Of a stretch of 64,000 nt of DNA, positions 24,157 through 35,766 are shown piece after piece. Below the pieces are notes generated by a model that was given only the letters and a program-made list of their open reading frames with translations, did not search any database and was not told the origin of the DNA. Numbering within the stretch: the first letter of the stretch is position 1; every line of letters starts with the position of its first letter. The position numbers were made by a program, and so were the translations under genes. The stretch is taken from assembly GCA_958450325.1 (NCBI GenBank), contig OY288242.1, positions 68,380,062 through 68,444,061 of the forward strand, given 5' to 3'. This stretch comes from Agrostemma githago. Lineage: Eukaryota; Streptophyta; Magnoliopsida; Caryophyllales; Caryophyllaceae.

Positions 24157-24226
24157 TCCTCCCCGCCCATTTCCTTTTATTTTTCTTATTTTTATTCCTT
24201 CCCCCATCCATATCTTTTCTTGTCTC

Positions 24227-24256
24227 GGCCCACGGTGACTTGACTACACCCCGGCC
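24227..24256 (+). other. Stem-loop with loop ACTTGACTA (element B, third)
   Basis: Inner stem ggtg/cacc closes loop acttgacta; after a small internal loop, outer ggcc pairs with ggcc. It is weaker than the first two, but the loop sequence again matches. Confidence 0.55.
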
Positions 24257-24347
24257 GGACACATCCTACGCTTTTCTCCACTTTTTGATTTTTAGCTTTA
24301 TTTTCGTAGTTTCTTTTATTTTCTTTTGTGCTCCCATGCACTACGGT

Positions 24348-24385
24348 CGAGCATGAGGACATTGCTCGGCTTAAGTGTGGGGGAG
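24348..24385 (+). promoter_or_regulatory. Internal hairpin plus polypurine-tract-like module (element B)
   Basis: Stem cgagcatg/ca-t-tgctcg (one bulge) closes loop AGGA. Two bases later comes ttaagtgtgggggag, identical to the terminal tract at 26104. The duplicate lies 1.73 kb before the LTR. Confidence 0.6.
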
Positions 24386-26082
24386 CGATATTCTATCGTA
24401 GTTAGTTTTATTTTTGTAGTTTTTCTAAAAATCTTTAAAAACCCTAAAAATTTGAAAAAAATTCACAAAAAATCAAAAAGATTTTCTTTTGTGTGTTTTA
24501 CTTTTGTCTCGTTGTATCGTGTTTTTGTTGTGTTGTGCGTGTTTTGCCTCCCTTTTTCCTTATAGGTTGCTTGAATCACCGATAGCTTTGGAGAGCTTTC
24601 AAGACTTCCGGTAACATCTTTATCCCTTTTTCTTCTTTATCTCTTGTGGAGTTGGAGGAGATTGTGATGTTGTGTGCTCGGGAGGAGCTTTGTAAAGTTT
24701 GGTTGATTTGGCGGCTTGTTTGGAAGCTTGGGGTGGTGTTTGTGTTGTTTGTTTGTTTGTTTGTTTTGTTTTGTGGCCTTTTATCGCTTTTTCTTTCGTT
24801 TTCGTCGTGTCTTCGTTTTGTGTTGTGTTAGTGTGTCTTGTGTGTAAATACGTTTTCGAAAACCCGGTTTAGGGGCTAGTGTGCGAGTGTTTACTTTTCC
24901 TTTCTAATTGTATAAATCGAGTCTTGGACTTTAGTCTAGTAGAATGACCCTAAATCAATGAATTCGTTGGTCCTTTACCTTTAGTCCACCTAGCTTACTA
25001 GGGATTTACTGCGGGATTTGCATTTTGACCATTATGACCACCCACGGTGTGAAAAGGCCTTGGTTACCGAGTCTCGTCCCTTAGGTGACCATGTTTAGGA
25101 TTGTTTGATTAGTCCAAGTTCTCCACTTTTTGTGGGTTTGAAGGGAAGGACGCTCCCCGACTCTCCCATTTACCTACCTCCTACACATATCCACACAATA
25201 AATTGTAATTTGTTGAATTCTCTCTTTCTTGTTATACAAAGAAATGCCAAAAAGCCAAATCAAGCCAAAAAGAGCAAAGAAAAGAAAAAAAAAGAATGAA
25301 AATGAAAGAAAAGAAAGAAGAAAAACAAAAGGCACAAAAGCCAAAAAGAAAATAGAAAAGAAGAAAAAGAAATGGCATGGCAAAACAAAGCAAAAATGCA
25401 AAAGAAGAAGAAAATGCCAAAAGAAAACCGTCTCACAAAAATGATCCCCACATCTCAAAATAAGCCTTTTTCCGATCATTACCGTGAAGAGCCTATCGAA
25501 GGACCGAGTCCCTAGGAAGGATGATAGCGGTAGTGGTCGGTCTTCCCTCATTTTGCAATCATTTCCACTTCGACTAGTTAGGCGGTTTCGGACATGGGAC
25601 GACCCTCTTGGCTCATTGCTAAAGGAGGCGGGGTCTCACTTACCTACAGTGTCGACTAACACCGTGGTTCATCACTTTCCATCCCGGCGATCGTCCCGTA
25701 GTACGTTCTTAGAAGGTTAGGAGGAACCTAGGTAAGTTACCAACGTTTTTGTTGCTTTGTCGTCATACTATTAGGGTTTAGTCCATTTTGGTTTGTATTG
25801 CTAGCTTGGGAACATTGTCACTTGCCTTGAGTCCTAAACCGGTGCTTCTTCCACCGCTTGTTTGAGGGAAGCGGTATTTGTTCTGTTTTGGGTGCAACCT
25901 TTTGTGTGTTTGTTTGTATGTTTGTTAGTTTATGTGTTTTTGTGTCCGGTTGCATCCACAGTTTTGTCGCAAGACCTCACTTGCCTTGCGGAGTGCACTT
26001 TTCCTCTAAGTGCACTCGCGTGAGTTGAAAGGGCGTAGGGTTTGCTAATACCCACTCGGCTAGTTTAGTAGTTAGTTTGTGC
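24386..26082 (+). other. Conserved non-coding 3' region of element B
   Basis: This 1.7-kb stretch between the two hairpin-polypurine modules has no credible gene; the Lys- or Phe-rich open frames at 25.2-25.5 kb are low-complexity A-rich sequence. Several blocks match element A in the same order (near 24849, 24932, 25054, 25499 and 25818), although the elements otherwise differ. Conservation without coding capacity suggests an RNA or DNA role in the retrotransposon cycle. Confidence 0.65.
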
Positions 26083-26119
26083 TTACTCGAGGGCGAGTAA
26101 GGGTTAAGTGTGGGGGAGT
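26083..26119 (+). promoter_or_regulatory. Hairpin plus terminal polypurine tract of element B
   Basis: A perfect seven-bp stem ttactcg/cgagtaa closes loop AGGG. Three bases later comes ttaagtgtgggggag (26104-26118), directly before the LTR. Confidence 0.8.
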
Positions 26120-26480
26120 TGATAAGTGTAGTTTGTAGTGCCTATTTCGTAGTGTTTTGGTCCCATTTTCCTTGTGGAATCGCTCATTGGGAGCAATTTA
26201 TGGGCTACTTATGCTTCCTCTAGTTCGTTTCAGGTTCCCGAGACCATTCATGACGAGTTGGAGCGATTCCGACTCAATACATACACATTTCGGAGCCAAC
26301 GAAGCGGAGGAACGATCACTCGATGCCTTGGATTCGTCCCCGAGACCTTGGGACCCAATCCCGAGCCTCCGAGACCCGATCCCGAGTCCCGAGAATCGAT
26401 GAGAAGTTCATGTGAAGCAAGGAGGAACCAAAAGGATCATATTGGAGGCCTACAAGACTCATCCCCGACGGGTATGCACC

Positions 26481-26585
26481 TCATCCCGTCCGGGATGAAG
26501 TGAACTTTTGAAGGGGTCACTGCCAGGCCCTCCCGGTCGGGATGACAGGCCGTCCCGGTCGGGATGATCCCGTCCCGGTCGGGAC
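26481..26585. repeat. Palindrome cluster in LTR B
   Basis: Motifs tcatcccgtccgggatga (26481-26498) and gtcccggtcgggac (26572-26585), plus intervening tcccggtcgggatga copies, are self-complementary. The cluster ends 54 bp before the TATA-like box. Confidence 0.8.
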
Positions 26586-26638
26586 CAAGCACCTGTAGCT
26601 GCGCCTCTTATTTTCCTCCTCCTTCATTCTTGTACCCA

Positions 26639-26646
26639 TATAAATA
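26639..26646 (+). promoter_or_regulatory. TATA-like box of LTR B
   Basis: The octamer tataaata sits downstream of the palindromes in LTR B, as in the LTR at 2318 and the solo LTR at 11632. Confidence 0.5.
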
Positions 26647-27741
26647 TTTCCCTCTTGTATTGTTTATGTATCTTATGATACCCTAGACTATCTTAAGCTT
26701 CTCTACAACATATAAACCCTAGATTTAGTTCTCCTCTCATTAGTTTAATCATCCTTTAATCTTTAGTTAATCTTAGTTAATTAGTCTTGTAATTAAGGGA
26801 TTACTTGAAGATTCATCCAAGCTTGACAAACTTGGAGTTGATTTGGGTTTCTCTTTTATGCAAGTTATCATCTTTTCATCATTTGGTTGTTGGTATAATC
26901 TTCCTTTCTCTTGTTTATTGTTATTATTTCAAGTTTGAATCTTTACTTAGTGTTCTTGTTATTGTTCTTGTTTTCTTTCATTATGGATGTTTGGATTGTG
27001 ATGTTGTTTTATCTTTTCATTGTTGTAGTTAGTTTGATTATGAGTGAGTAGATTCCTTGTGGGTTAGTAGGGGGATTAAGGGTAGATTATGGGTGATTAG
27101 AGTTTGATTAGGGGTAAAGGGTGAATCTTTGTTGTTAGTCACATACTTGGCACACTATGTGTTTGTTGAAATGCTTGCTTGAGTTGTAGTGGTCATGCTT
27201 CTCATGCTAGTCTTCTTCTACTCATTGTTTGTCTAGTATGTGGTCATGTTGAGAATAGTCATTATACATACCATGTGGACTAGGGTTTAGACGCCATCAA
27301 ACGCGAACCTACCTCGACATCGGTTTAAGTTGCGAGAGCCCGGACCGAATCTAGCAATTAGGAGACACCTACACCCTTGACCACCCAAATCACCCTACTA
27401 CACTTTTGAACCCGACCTAACCCACTTCTTCTTCATATTTGATTCAACTTATTAGTTAGTCATCATTCCTTTAGTTCATTGTTTAGTTTGTGTTTAGTTA
27501 TTTCATTTAGCCTTGTTATAGTCTAGTTCAATGTTAGTCTACTTTCTTCTTCTCCTCTCATCATAATTCACCAATTAGTATTTCTTTGTGTTTGTTTGGT
27601 AGCGTAGTCTCGTTCTAGGCCGACCTAGTCTAAACCTTGCAACACCGTCTCCGTGGACACGACCCGACTTACCCTAACTATCGTTAGGTCTTAGCCGGTT
27701 ATTATTTGATCGGTGGGGATCCACGACAAATCCCACCATCA

Positions 27742-27953
27742 GCGTAACAAAAAACGAGAGACAGCAAACCAAAGAAGGCAACGTAGGACAGCAAAAACAA
27801 TCCGACAGGCAACACGGTCAGCAATTGTAACACAAACCGAGAGGCAGCACAGAAACCGAGGCAACACGGAACAAGGAAAAACGAGGCAGCAGAATTCGGG
27901 TAGCAAGTAATTCGGGCCTTCTTCGGTTTGCTGTCTCTCGTTTTTTGTTACGC
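27742..27953. repeat. Long hairpin, possible foldback or MITE
   Basis: Arms of 37 bases at 27742-27778 and 27917-27953 are inverted copies with one mismatch, around a ~138-bp loop that contains repeated aggcagca-like motifs. The left arm begins exactly after LTR B. Either the LTR inserted at the edge of a foldback element, or both share an end-preferring target. No flanking duplication could be assigned. Confidence 0.7.
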
Positions 27954-28817
27954 GTCTAACAATCTTAACATGATGAATGATCATTTCACTTTGGATATGC
28001 AAAAGTTGTAAACAACCATCTAAAAAATTTCCTAAACAAAAAAAGGACCCTAAAAAAATTACTACTTCGTATTACTTATGAATTTAAGCAGGTTCATCAC
28101 AAAATTGATTACTTAAATAAGAATAGTATGCATTCACATAAAACTAATCCGAACAAACTAAATACGATTACCAAACTGAAAAATCACGAGGATAAACACG
28201 TACATACCGAAATTTGAGAATAGTCTTCTAATCGTAACTAATTTCTGATCTCCTTCCAAGTTTTAAAGTGTTAATGGAGAAAAAAAAAATTCCAAAAAAT
28301 AATGGTGAATCAGTAATACGTAAAATAATGGTGAAGAATCAATTAAAAGATACAGTAAATATTATTTTATTTAAAATATTCTTAATTAAATAATTTACAA
28401 TAAATAATAAACGGTAAAATTACATGTCTACCATTTTGAGTTTGACCCAAAATCAAAATAAAGATTTGCAATATTTTATTTTATTTATTAATTTATTCCG
28501 GTGACGCCGCCCGGTGGTGCCATATCATTGTCTAATTAATTAATAATATGAATGATTATCAAACACTTAATTAAAGATTTTAAAAAATAAATTAATGACG
28601 TCCATTATCCTAATCAAAACACTAGACAATTTCATAACTAATGACGATAAACAATGGCGTAAACAATAATATTAAACATGTAATCATAATGATCTAATTT
28701 AACGTATTTGATTATTTGGAAATTTTGAAGCAAATAACAAACACTGCAAACGTTTCCTGCCGACTCGCGGGTCAGACGTGATAAGTACATACATACGGAA
28801 TAATACGGTAAGAGAAA
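27954..28817. other. AT-rich spacer, nothing recognised
   Basis: About 860 bp of AT-rich sequence without open frames of interest, terminal repeats or RNA-gene signals that I could recognise. Confidence 0.5.
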
Positions 28818-30658
28818 TCTTTTATATATAAAAGAGAAAACAGGGCATTCCTACGTGGCGCAGCATACACACCCAATGCCCCCCAACCGCGTTCTCTCAG
28901 CAGTTCAACAAAATAGAGATGTATTTTACTTATATTTGCATAATAGTCCCTACACAACTCCACTATTTCCAATATACCCCCAATTAATACCAACATCCCC
29001 AATACCCAAGCTCTCCCAATTTCTAATTTCAGAAGTAATTAAACCTAATTACTTCTCCCACCATCTCCCTCGGCACTCTAATCCTAGGTATTGGCTTTGC
29101 AACTCTTCGATTCTCGCCGAATTCATCATCAATAACATCAATTCTCATCAGTCATTCACATTTATCTGGCGAAACAATAATATAAAATGGATTCCGATAC
29201 CATTCAATCATCCACCAACTTCATCTTCGTTCACAGTTATCTAGCTAATGGATCTGAGGTAAATCTCCCAGTTACATCAATTTCGTTCGGTAAGCCTAAT
29301 TTGATAACGATTTTAGAATGTTTACAGCAAAATTGAAACACTGCTAAAAACCACTTAGGATTGCTACTTTAATTTTTATTTTAGACCTAATTTCATTTTG
29401 ATTTTAAGAGTTCTTTTTATAAATTCTAACTGTATTAGAATTTAAGAATTTATATGACTTATTAGGATAATATATATTTTAATTTTAGGATTTCTTTATA
29501 ATTGCGTTTGTATTATAATTTAAGATTTTCAATTATTCGTATTATAATTTTATAATTGCATTCATTACTATACTTTTTTGTTGGATATTCTTTCACTCAT
29601 TATTATAATTAAAATTCAACGTGTTCTCTCCCTCAGTTAATCGTTCTCCGGGACTTGCAGGATATCAAACATTAGTGTTCTGCGACGGATTAGTTCAAGT
29701 AACGAAAAGAGACTACCTCTCCAAACGAATACACGTACTCTGTAAGTATTATCACAAATTTCGATTTTAGAATGTTCATAGTAGACTTGAGTTTTGATTT
29801 TAGGATAGGATGTTAATAGAATTTATTAAACATAGTATGAGTTTTCATAGTAGACTAGAATTTATTATAGACTTGAGTTTTGAGTTTTCATACTAGGTTT
29901 AATTTGATTAAAGTTTCAAATCTTTTAGGTAAATTTTTGAGGGTCTTCCCCATTTTTATTTTTCTTTGATTAAATAATTGATATGGGTATTTTTGTCAAG
30001 CATCTGAATGAAGTCATTATAGAGATCTTGATCCAAATTGTTGATTGATTCGGACGTAAATCATTTAAATTTTGTATGTTCATTTCTCTATTATTGAATT
30101 TTTATATCAATACATCGTCTTATTGTCAAGATTTTCAATGGTGATAATCAGTTTAACCAAAAAAGAAAGTGATTTCGATTTCTTTTCTATAGGACATTAA
30201 TTTTGAAATTTTTATTTTACAAAAATAAATCACGAAAATAGTAATAAATTATACTCCGTAATAATTATAAATTAGAATCAGAAATAAATTATAATAATTA
30301 TAATCACGAAATAAATTTATAATAATTATAAATTAAAATCGATTTTCCAATTATAATAATTATAAATTATTTTTTTTAATTGACTCATTTCTTAGTGTTT
30401 CTGTAACGTTATTTTATTTAATCTTGGAATAAGCTAAAACTTTTTTAAAGTTTAAAATTTGAAAGTCAATTAAGAATACATGAAATTTTCACTCTGTACA
30501 AAATTGTCTCAACGTTAATTTATTTAAATGAAATTAGTTGTTATCGATTTATAATACCTCTCCAACTCTTTGGAAAAGTTCACATATAAAAATTAGTGAT
30601 TTATATTACTCCTTGAAATTACTAATTTTTTTAATTAAATTATAATAATACTCACATA

Positions 30659-30932
30659 CACCCTCCGTCCCACTAAGATTGTCCCGTATTTCTTTTTGGG
30701 TAGATTCTTAAAGATTGTCCCATTTCTCAACTTTCCTTTTTAGTCTATTCTTTTTTACAATTTCTTCCCTACTAAGACAAAGTATTTACCATTTTGTCAT
30801 TCTATTAACCCACACTTCCTCATATATCACCCTATAAAGTAGTCATAATTGGCTATATACCCCATCATTACACAATTTTCTTAATTATTGTGCAAAAGTA
30901 AATGGGACAGTCATTTTGGGACGGAGGGAGTG
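30659..30932. mobile_element. Stowaway-like MITE
   Basis: Ends caccctccgtccc and gggacggagggagtg are inverted, with gtcccgtatttc and aaatgggacag further in. The TA duplication is not clear on the right. Length ~274 bp. Confidence 0.7.
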
Positions 30933-30939
30933 TCTTTTA

Positions 30940-31193
30940 CTCCCTCCTAGTTTGAGTGTTCCTCCCACTTTCTTTTTTGAGCTTAGTTTAGTTTTCTTCT
31001 CACTTTCCTTTTTTGGATGTACTTATAATCATTCTTTATTTTTCCTTCAATTCTTTATTTTTTTCCTCCACACCTAAAACTTAACACTTTTTCACTTCAT
31101 ACGCCACCTTTTTACACTTTATATTCCACTTTTTACCAGTTTCTTAATCTCTCCCCAAAAAAATTGGGGATGAATACTTAAACTAAGAGGGAG
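30940..31193. mobile_element. Stowaway MITE
   Basis: Inverted ends ctccctcctagtttgagt and acttaaactaagagggag are flanked by TA on both sides (30938-30939, 31194-31195). Length 254 bp. Confidence 0.8.
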
Positions 31194-32612
31194 TATTTAT
31201 TAAAGCAAACATCACACTCAGTGATGTGGCACCCCTCTTTTTTCAGCAATTGAGAAATACTCAATTCTCATTCACTTAGCAATTGTACTGAATCTTGGAA
31301 TTGGAAGCTAAGTAATATAGCATCAAAAATTAAACCGGATATTGGAAGCCTTGAAGAAATTAACCCAGCATTGAAAATTCTACTGTGGCAGCCTAATTAA
31401 CCAGGTCTTAGAATAGAGGGAGTGACTCTTCAATTTCCCTACCTCTCTTCTATTCCCACGCATGCCATCATGATACTCTTCATCATAAACCATTCAAGCA
31501 ATTGCACATTTACTAATCCAATCTCAATCTTTCAAATTCTATCATCTTAACACATCTATTTTTTCTTCTGCTGCTCATCTACAAATCCAACACCCATTAC
31601 CATTGCTACACTTTCTTATTTCTTGTTCTTTTCAATTAATTAATTGTTTTTTATAATTTTTGCTATCGATAATTACACACCCCTGATTTGATACTCCCTG
31701 CTTGATACTACAGTCAGGTTTGCACTGGAAATGGAACTCAAACCCGGGATTTTAGAACTTTGGTGCGGGAATGGACATTGAAGCAGGTTTATGGGCTGGG
31801 GAAGAATTTGAGCAGAAATGTGACGCCAAAAGTGAAGTCAAAACGTGAAATCCATACGCCTAAAGGTGGGGCCAGTCTCTATTTCCGGGTTGTATGAGCA
31901 ATGACAATTCTCGATGATTCAAATGGCTTGGTTTCGACATCTGAAGCCCGTATATTTCCTTCGTAAATCATGAAGTACTTTAACTCTTTGACGGTCTAGC
32001 ATGTGTTAATATAATTCTGATTAGCGCAACTCTAATCTGCGAAGTATTGTTTATAAGAGGCGTGTATTAATATACGTATTTTCTGAATTGTGATTCTCAA
32101 ATTGTTACTGAGTATTTAAAATTGTAAAATATTCGGTCTCTTTTTGTCTTGGTCATTTGATTACCTGTTATATTATAGGTAAAAAGTATTTAATCAAATG
32201 TTTGGTAATTATGGATTACTAAATAAATATTTAAGTGTATGTCTTGGGAATTGTGATGAAACATGGCATCGTCGAATGAATGAATGTGTTGATAGAGTAT
32301 TTTATGTTAGTTGATTTTTGGGTTTGGAAAAATATGAAAAATTATGAAGTTTTGAAATTCAGGAGTATTAGCACTGTGAGTCTAACGACGTGTTGTTCTT
32401 CAATGAAGTAATACATTTATTTCACCAAAAAAATAAGTATCATTATTTTTTCAAATAATGAGAGTCTACAAGTCTAGGTGCGAGTCTGCGAGTATTGTTT
32501 TTTGTCAAATAAAAATATGTTTTGTGATATCATTAAATAATACGGAGTAATAATTACCTAATTAATTATTGAACGAAAATCATTTCATAGTGGGTGATTT
32601 TCTAATGACATA

Positions 32613-32702
32613 TTCCCTCCGTTCATAATCTTTCGCCTCATTTCATGATTATTTGTGAAGAATATTTTAATGAAATTGACAAAAAATAGTGAACGGGGGA
32701 AG
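32613..32702. mobile_element. Short Stowaway-like MITE
   Basis: Ends ttccctccgttca and tgaacgggggaag are inverted, with TA before and after. It is about 90 bp and nearly all palindromic. Confidence 0.7.
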
Positions 32703-33460
32703 TATTTTCTAATGTCTTAAAAATGTCAAATAGTACCTTAAAGTCCAATGTTATACCCGGTACGGAGTATGGAAAGTGGAACTCATGTAGTAATGACACA
32801 AAAGTTTTCCATTACAATGCAAGTTACAATTATAACACAGATTTAATTTAACATTGCAAGTTACAATTAGATGTAAATATTCAGGCTTCCATCTGATTGG
32901 TGAGATATATAAGCTTGAATATTAAATTTAATGAAAATATCGAAAATTATCTGAACAAGAATAAGGAGATTAAAGAAAATTTAAAAAGAATTTTTTGGAA
33001 GAGATATGAAAATTGGTTAACGTTAGTTTTGGATTAAGGAGAAAAAATAGTCGGATAACGTAAGTTTGAATATGGGGATTAAGGAGAGAGTTGGACATTA
33101 ATAAGGAGAATTAATTAAGAGATGAAATTATGAATATAAGTAAGGAAATTAAAAATAGAGTGCGATTAATTAATGGAGTAAATAATATTAGTTAGAAATA
33201 AGGAATGGTTTAGTAAGGTAGGTCAAAACTAATAATGGAATGGTTTAGTAAGGAATGGTTTAGTGCGATTAATTTTTGGTGTATAATTGTCTAACTAATA
33301 CCTCAATTAATGTTATAATAACAATCTAATACGGAGTAATTTTTATTTACTAAATTCTAATATTAGCATATATTTTTCTCCACAAAATATAAATTCGGAG
33401 TTGATCACTCGGTAAAAATAATCTTCAACCAAAAAAGTAGTATTAAGAATTTAAGATGTA

Positions 33461-33548
33461 TTCTCTCTCATCCATTCAATTCTTTACGTGGACCGCTTTT
33501 GTGAGGAGAAATTGTGGACTTATGTAAAAATTGAATGGATGGAAGGGG
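33461..33548. mobile_element. Short Stowaway-like MITE
   Basis: Inverted ends around catccattcaattctttac and gtaaaaattgaatggatg are flanked by TA (33459-33460, 33549-33550). Length 88 bp. Confidence 0.7.
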
Positions 33549-34046
33549 TACACTAACAATAGTTTAGTTATTTTTGATTTTAAATATAAAACATTTTATT
33601 TGAATTCTTTTGAGTTTTTTTTTCTTAGGTGCTGTTGTTCTACTGCTGCCATATACCGTAATAATTATTGATTTCACAATCGTAAGCTCGATATTATGCA
33701 ATTCTTTAAACTAATATAGTCCGTGTTACATATCTTCTTTGGGTTTTCAAGTAAAATTCTCATACGTCGTTATTATAATTAAAAGGCGATGATATTTCCT
33801 TAAAACAACCCTGTGATTTTATCGCGGGGTTTATACTAGTTCATTTAATTGGTCTTGCTTGGTGGTTACTTGCTTCATTTTCCACCTTAAAGAAGACATG
33901 GCCACGATGGGAATAGAACCCGGGTTTTTCATGTGAAATAATTTGAGTTTAAACCTTGCTTCTTCAATAAACGGATTCTAAGATACAGAAGTAATCTTAT
34001 TCAGCGTACTAAACGCACTCCCCTGGCCTTTACCCTCAAAGACGAA

Positions 34047-35766
34047 TCAAAGATGCTTCACAATAAGATGGGCTCCGTATTGGGGTTGAAGAGAAAATGA
34101 AATAATGGGAGCATGGGTGTAAGACGGTGAAAGCTCAAAAGAAAACCGTTGTAAAAGCATAGCCACGACTATCTTCGCTTTGACAAGGGCAAAGTTTTGG
34201 CCGATGCAAATCCTCGGCCCTCCATAAAAGGGAAAGAATGAGAGGGTCCCCTTTGTTGCCTTCATAATACCTTCTGAAAATCTTTCTGGCTTGAACTCCT
34301 TAACATCGTCGCCCCAATATTTTGGATCCATATGCACTTGATATATCGATAGATTGATAATGGCACCTTTAGGCACACACAAGTTACCTAACATTGTATC
34401 TTTGTCATATATCCCTCGAACAAGTGAGATCGCCGGAGGATATAATCTCAATACTTCGTATAGTATCATTGTAATCTGTCAAAACAAAGCAAGAGACGTT
34501 TTGCATTTGATTAGTACTAGTTGAGATAATAATGGTTTTCAAACAATAAGTTGCTCATATGGTTGGACTATGTATGAAGAGAAGCGGTCAGGGTTGAGGC
34601 GAGTCAGCCTGAGAGACTACGCAACATGGGCATGGCCGCATGGGGTTACGCTAGCTAGCCAGCTGATCAAAATGTATGTATGTAGGTGGTGGAATATGAA
34701 TGGGTAGTAACGTACCGATTTTAGATTGTTAAAACCTTCAAAATCTGGTAGGTTCGACCCAAACGATGTCATGACTTCTTCTCTAGCTTTCATTTGCCAG
34801 TCCTGGTGCTTGCTTAGCAAAATCATCGTCCAGACTATCAACGCTGAAGTGGTCTCCTGACCGGCAAGATAGAACGTCTTGCACTCATCAACCATATCCT
34901 TGAAACTCATCGCGAGGCCTTTATTATTCACTTGGCTTTCAGACTCCTTGAAATTAGACTCCATTAGTATCCCCAACAAATCATCCTTAGCTGGTTCCCC
35001 TGCATCCATCGCCTTCTTTCTTTTGTCGATCATTCCTATCACTAAATTTCGTATTTCCTTATCCACTTTTTTGAGTTGCAAGTTCGTCTTGGTTGGGACA
35101 TATCTAGAACGAACGATACACAAACATCAGTTTAAGACCCCTCAATTTACAAACCAATAACTTGAATTGGAGTTTGGACAATACAAATTCAAGTTTTAAG
35201 TTAGTTATTACCTCCATCCAGGTACATAAACAGATTCAAAAAGAGGAATAGTGACCAGAATTTGTTTCTTAAGAAGTTCAAATATTTGTCTTCCCTCCTC
35301 AAAGCTACTACCAAATGCACCTCGCGAGATAGCATCTCCTGTTAAGGTCAAAATATCGGGGTACACATCTAACTCAACATTACCAGTTTCAGATATCTGA
35401 TTCTCCCATTTGTCTATCATCTCTGTGACACTAACATGGAATGCAGGAAGCATAAGCTACGAAATAAACACAAACACGTAAGAATGCTGCCAAATACAAT
35501 ACTTTGTATTTACGAGTCATATTCACGTCGAGTAGTGGGGTTGCGTACCTTTATCTTCTCGAGACGGAATGCAGGGTTAATAAGCTTTCTATGCATCTTC
35601 CATTTGTCACCTTCAAGAGTAGCAAGTCCCGCAATAAGTAATCGTATAAGTGGGCTCATCCTCACCTTTTGAAACTCGTTCGGTCTTGTAGAGATCTCCC
35701 TTATTAGCTCTGGTTGAGTAATGTTTATAACCGGAACAGGCCCAAACCACGTTATGCAATTTTGAC
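34047..35766 (-). CDS. CYP72A-type cytochrome P450, exons 2-5 (exon 1 missing)
   Basis: Haem-thiolate monooxygenase of the plant CYP72 clan; family members hydroxylate triterpenoids, gibberellins or related compounds at the ER. Minus-strand exons by GT-AG and homology: 35766-35549, 35456-35212, 35103-34716 and 34475-34047, with phases that fit. Visible motifs: C-helix WKMHRK, I-helix AGQETTS, K-helix EVLR, PERF, and haem loop FYGGPRICIG with the cysteine ligand. Exon 2 begins in the Y-G-x-N region (QNCITWFGPVP), so ~80-100 N-terminal residues with the membrane anchor are lacking. No open stretch of that size exists on this strand up to 42.9 kb. No internal stops or frameshifts. Either exon 1 is much further away or the gene is 5'-truncated. 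Substrate cannot be told. Confidence 0.85.

Larger units (their letters stand above)
26120..27741 (+). mobile_element. 3' LTR of Athila-type element B (1622 bp)
   Basis: It begins tgataag after the polypurine tract and ends accatca; tgat and atca are inverted. It contains a palindrome cluster and a TATA-like box. No 5' LTR of this element is present in the window, since its 5' end was lost at the junction at 19137. The right edge abuts a long hairpin starting at 27742. Confidence 0.78.
28818..33840 (+). mobile_element. Candidate non-autonomous Helitron (~5.0 kb)
   Basis: The 5' end reads tcttttatatataaaag followed by ctacgtggc, typical of plant Helitron 5' ends. The 3' end has a GC-rich hairpin (aaccctgtgat/atcgcggggtt, two G-T pairs) at ~33806-33831, then CTAGT at 33836-33840. 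The flanking bases are A (28817) and T (33841), as expected for insertion between A and T without duplication. No Rep/helicase is seen. The interior is AT-rich with four Stowaway-like MITEs. Open frames such as the one at 28855 show no known domain. Confidence 0.55.

Noticed and set aside
25174..25551. Phe-rich and Lys-rich open frames
   Set aside because: Low-complexity A-rich sequence; no domain, and not conserved in element A.
28855..29244. 129-codon open frame at the Helitron 5' end
   Set aside because: No recognisable domain, Pro/Asn/Ser-rich composition, and it starts within Helitron terminal sequence. Kept only as part of the element.
33890..33960. tRNA-like segment on the minus strand (gggttctattccc)
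   Set aside because: Only a B-box-like match with one mismatch and no convincing A box.
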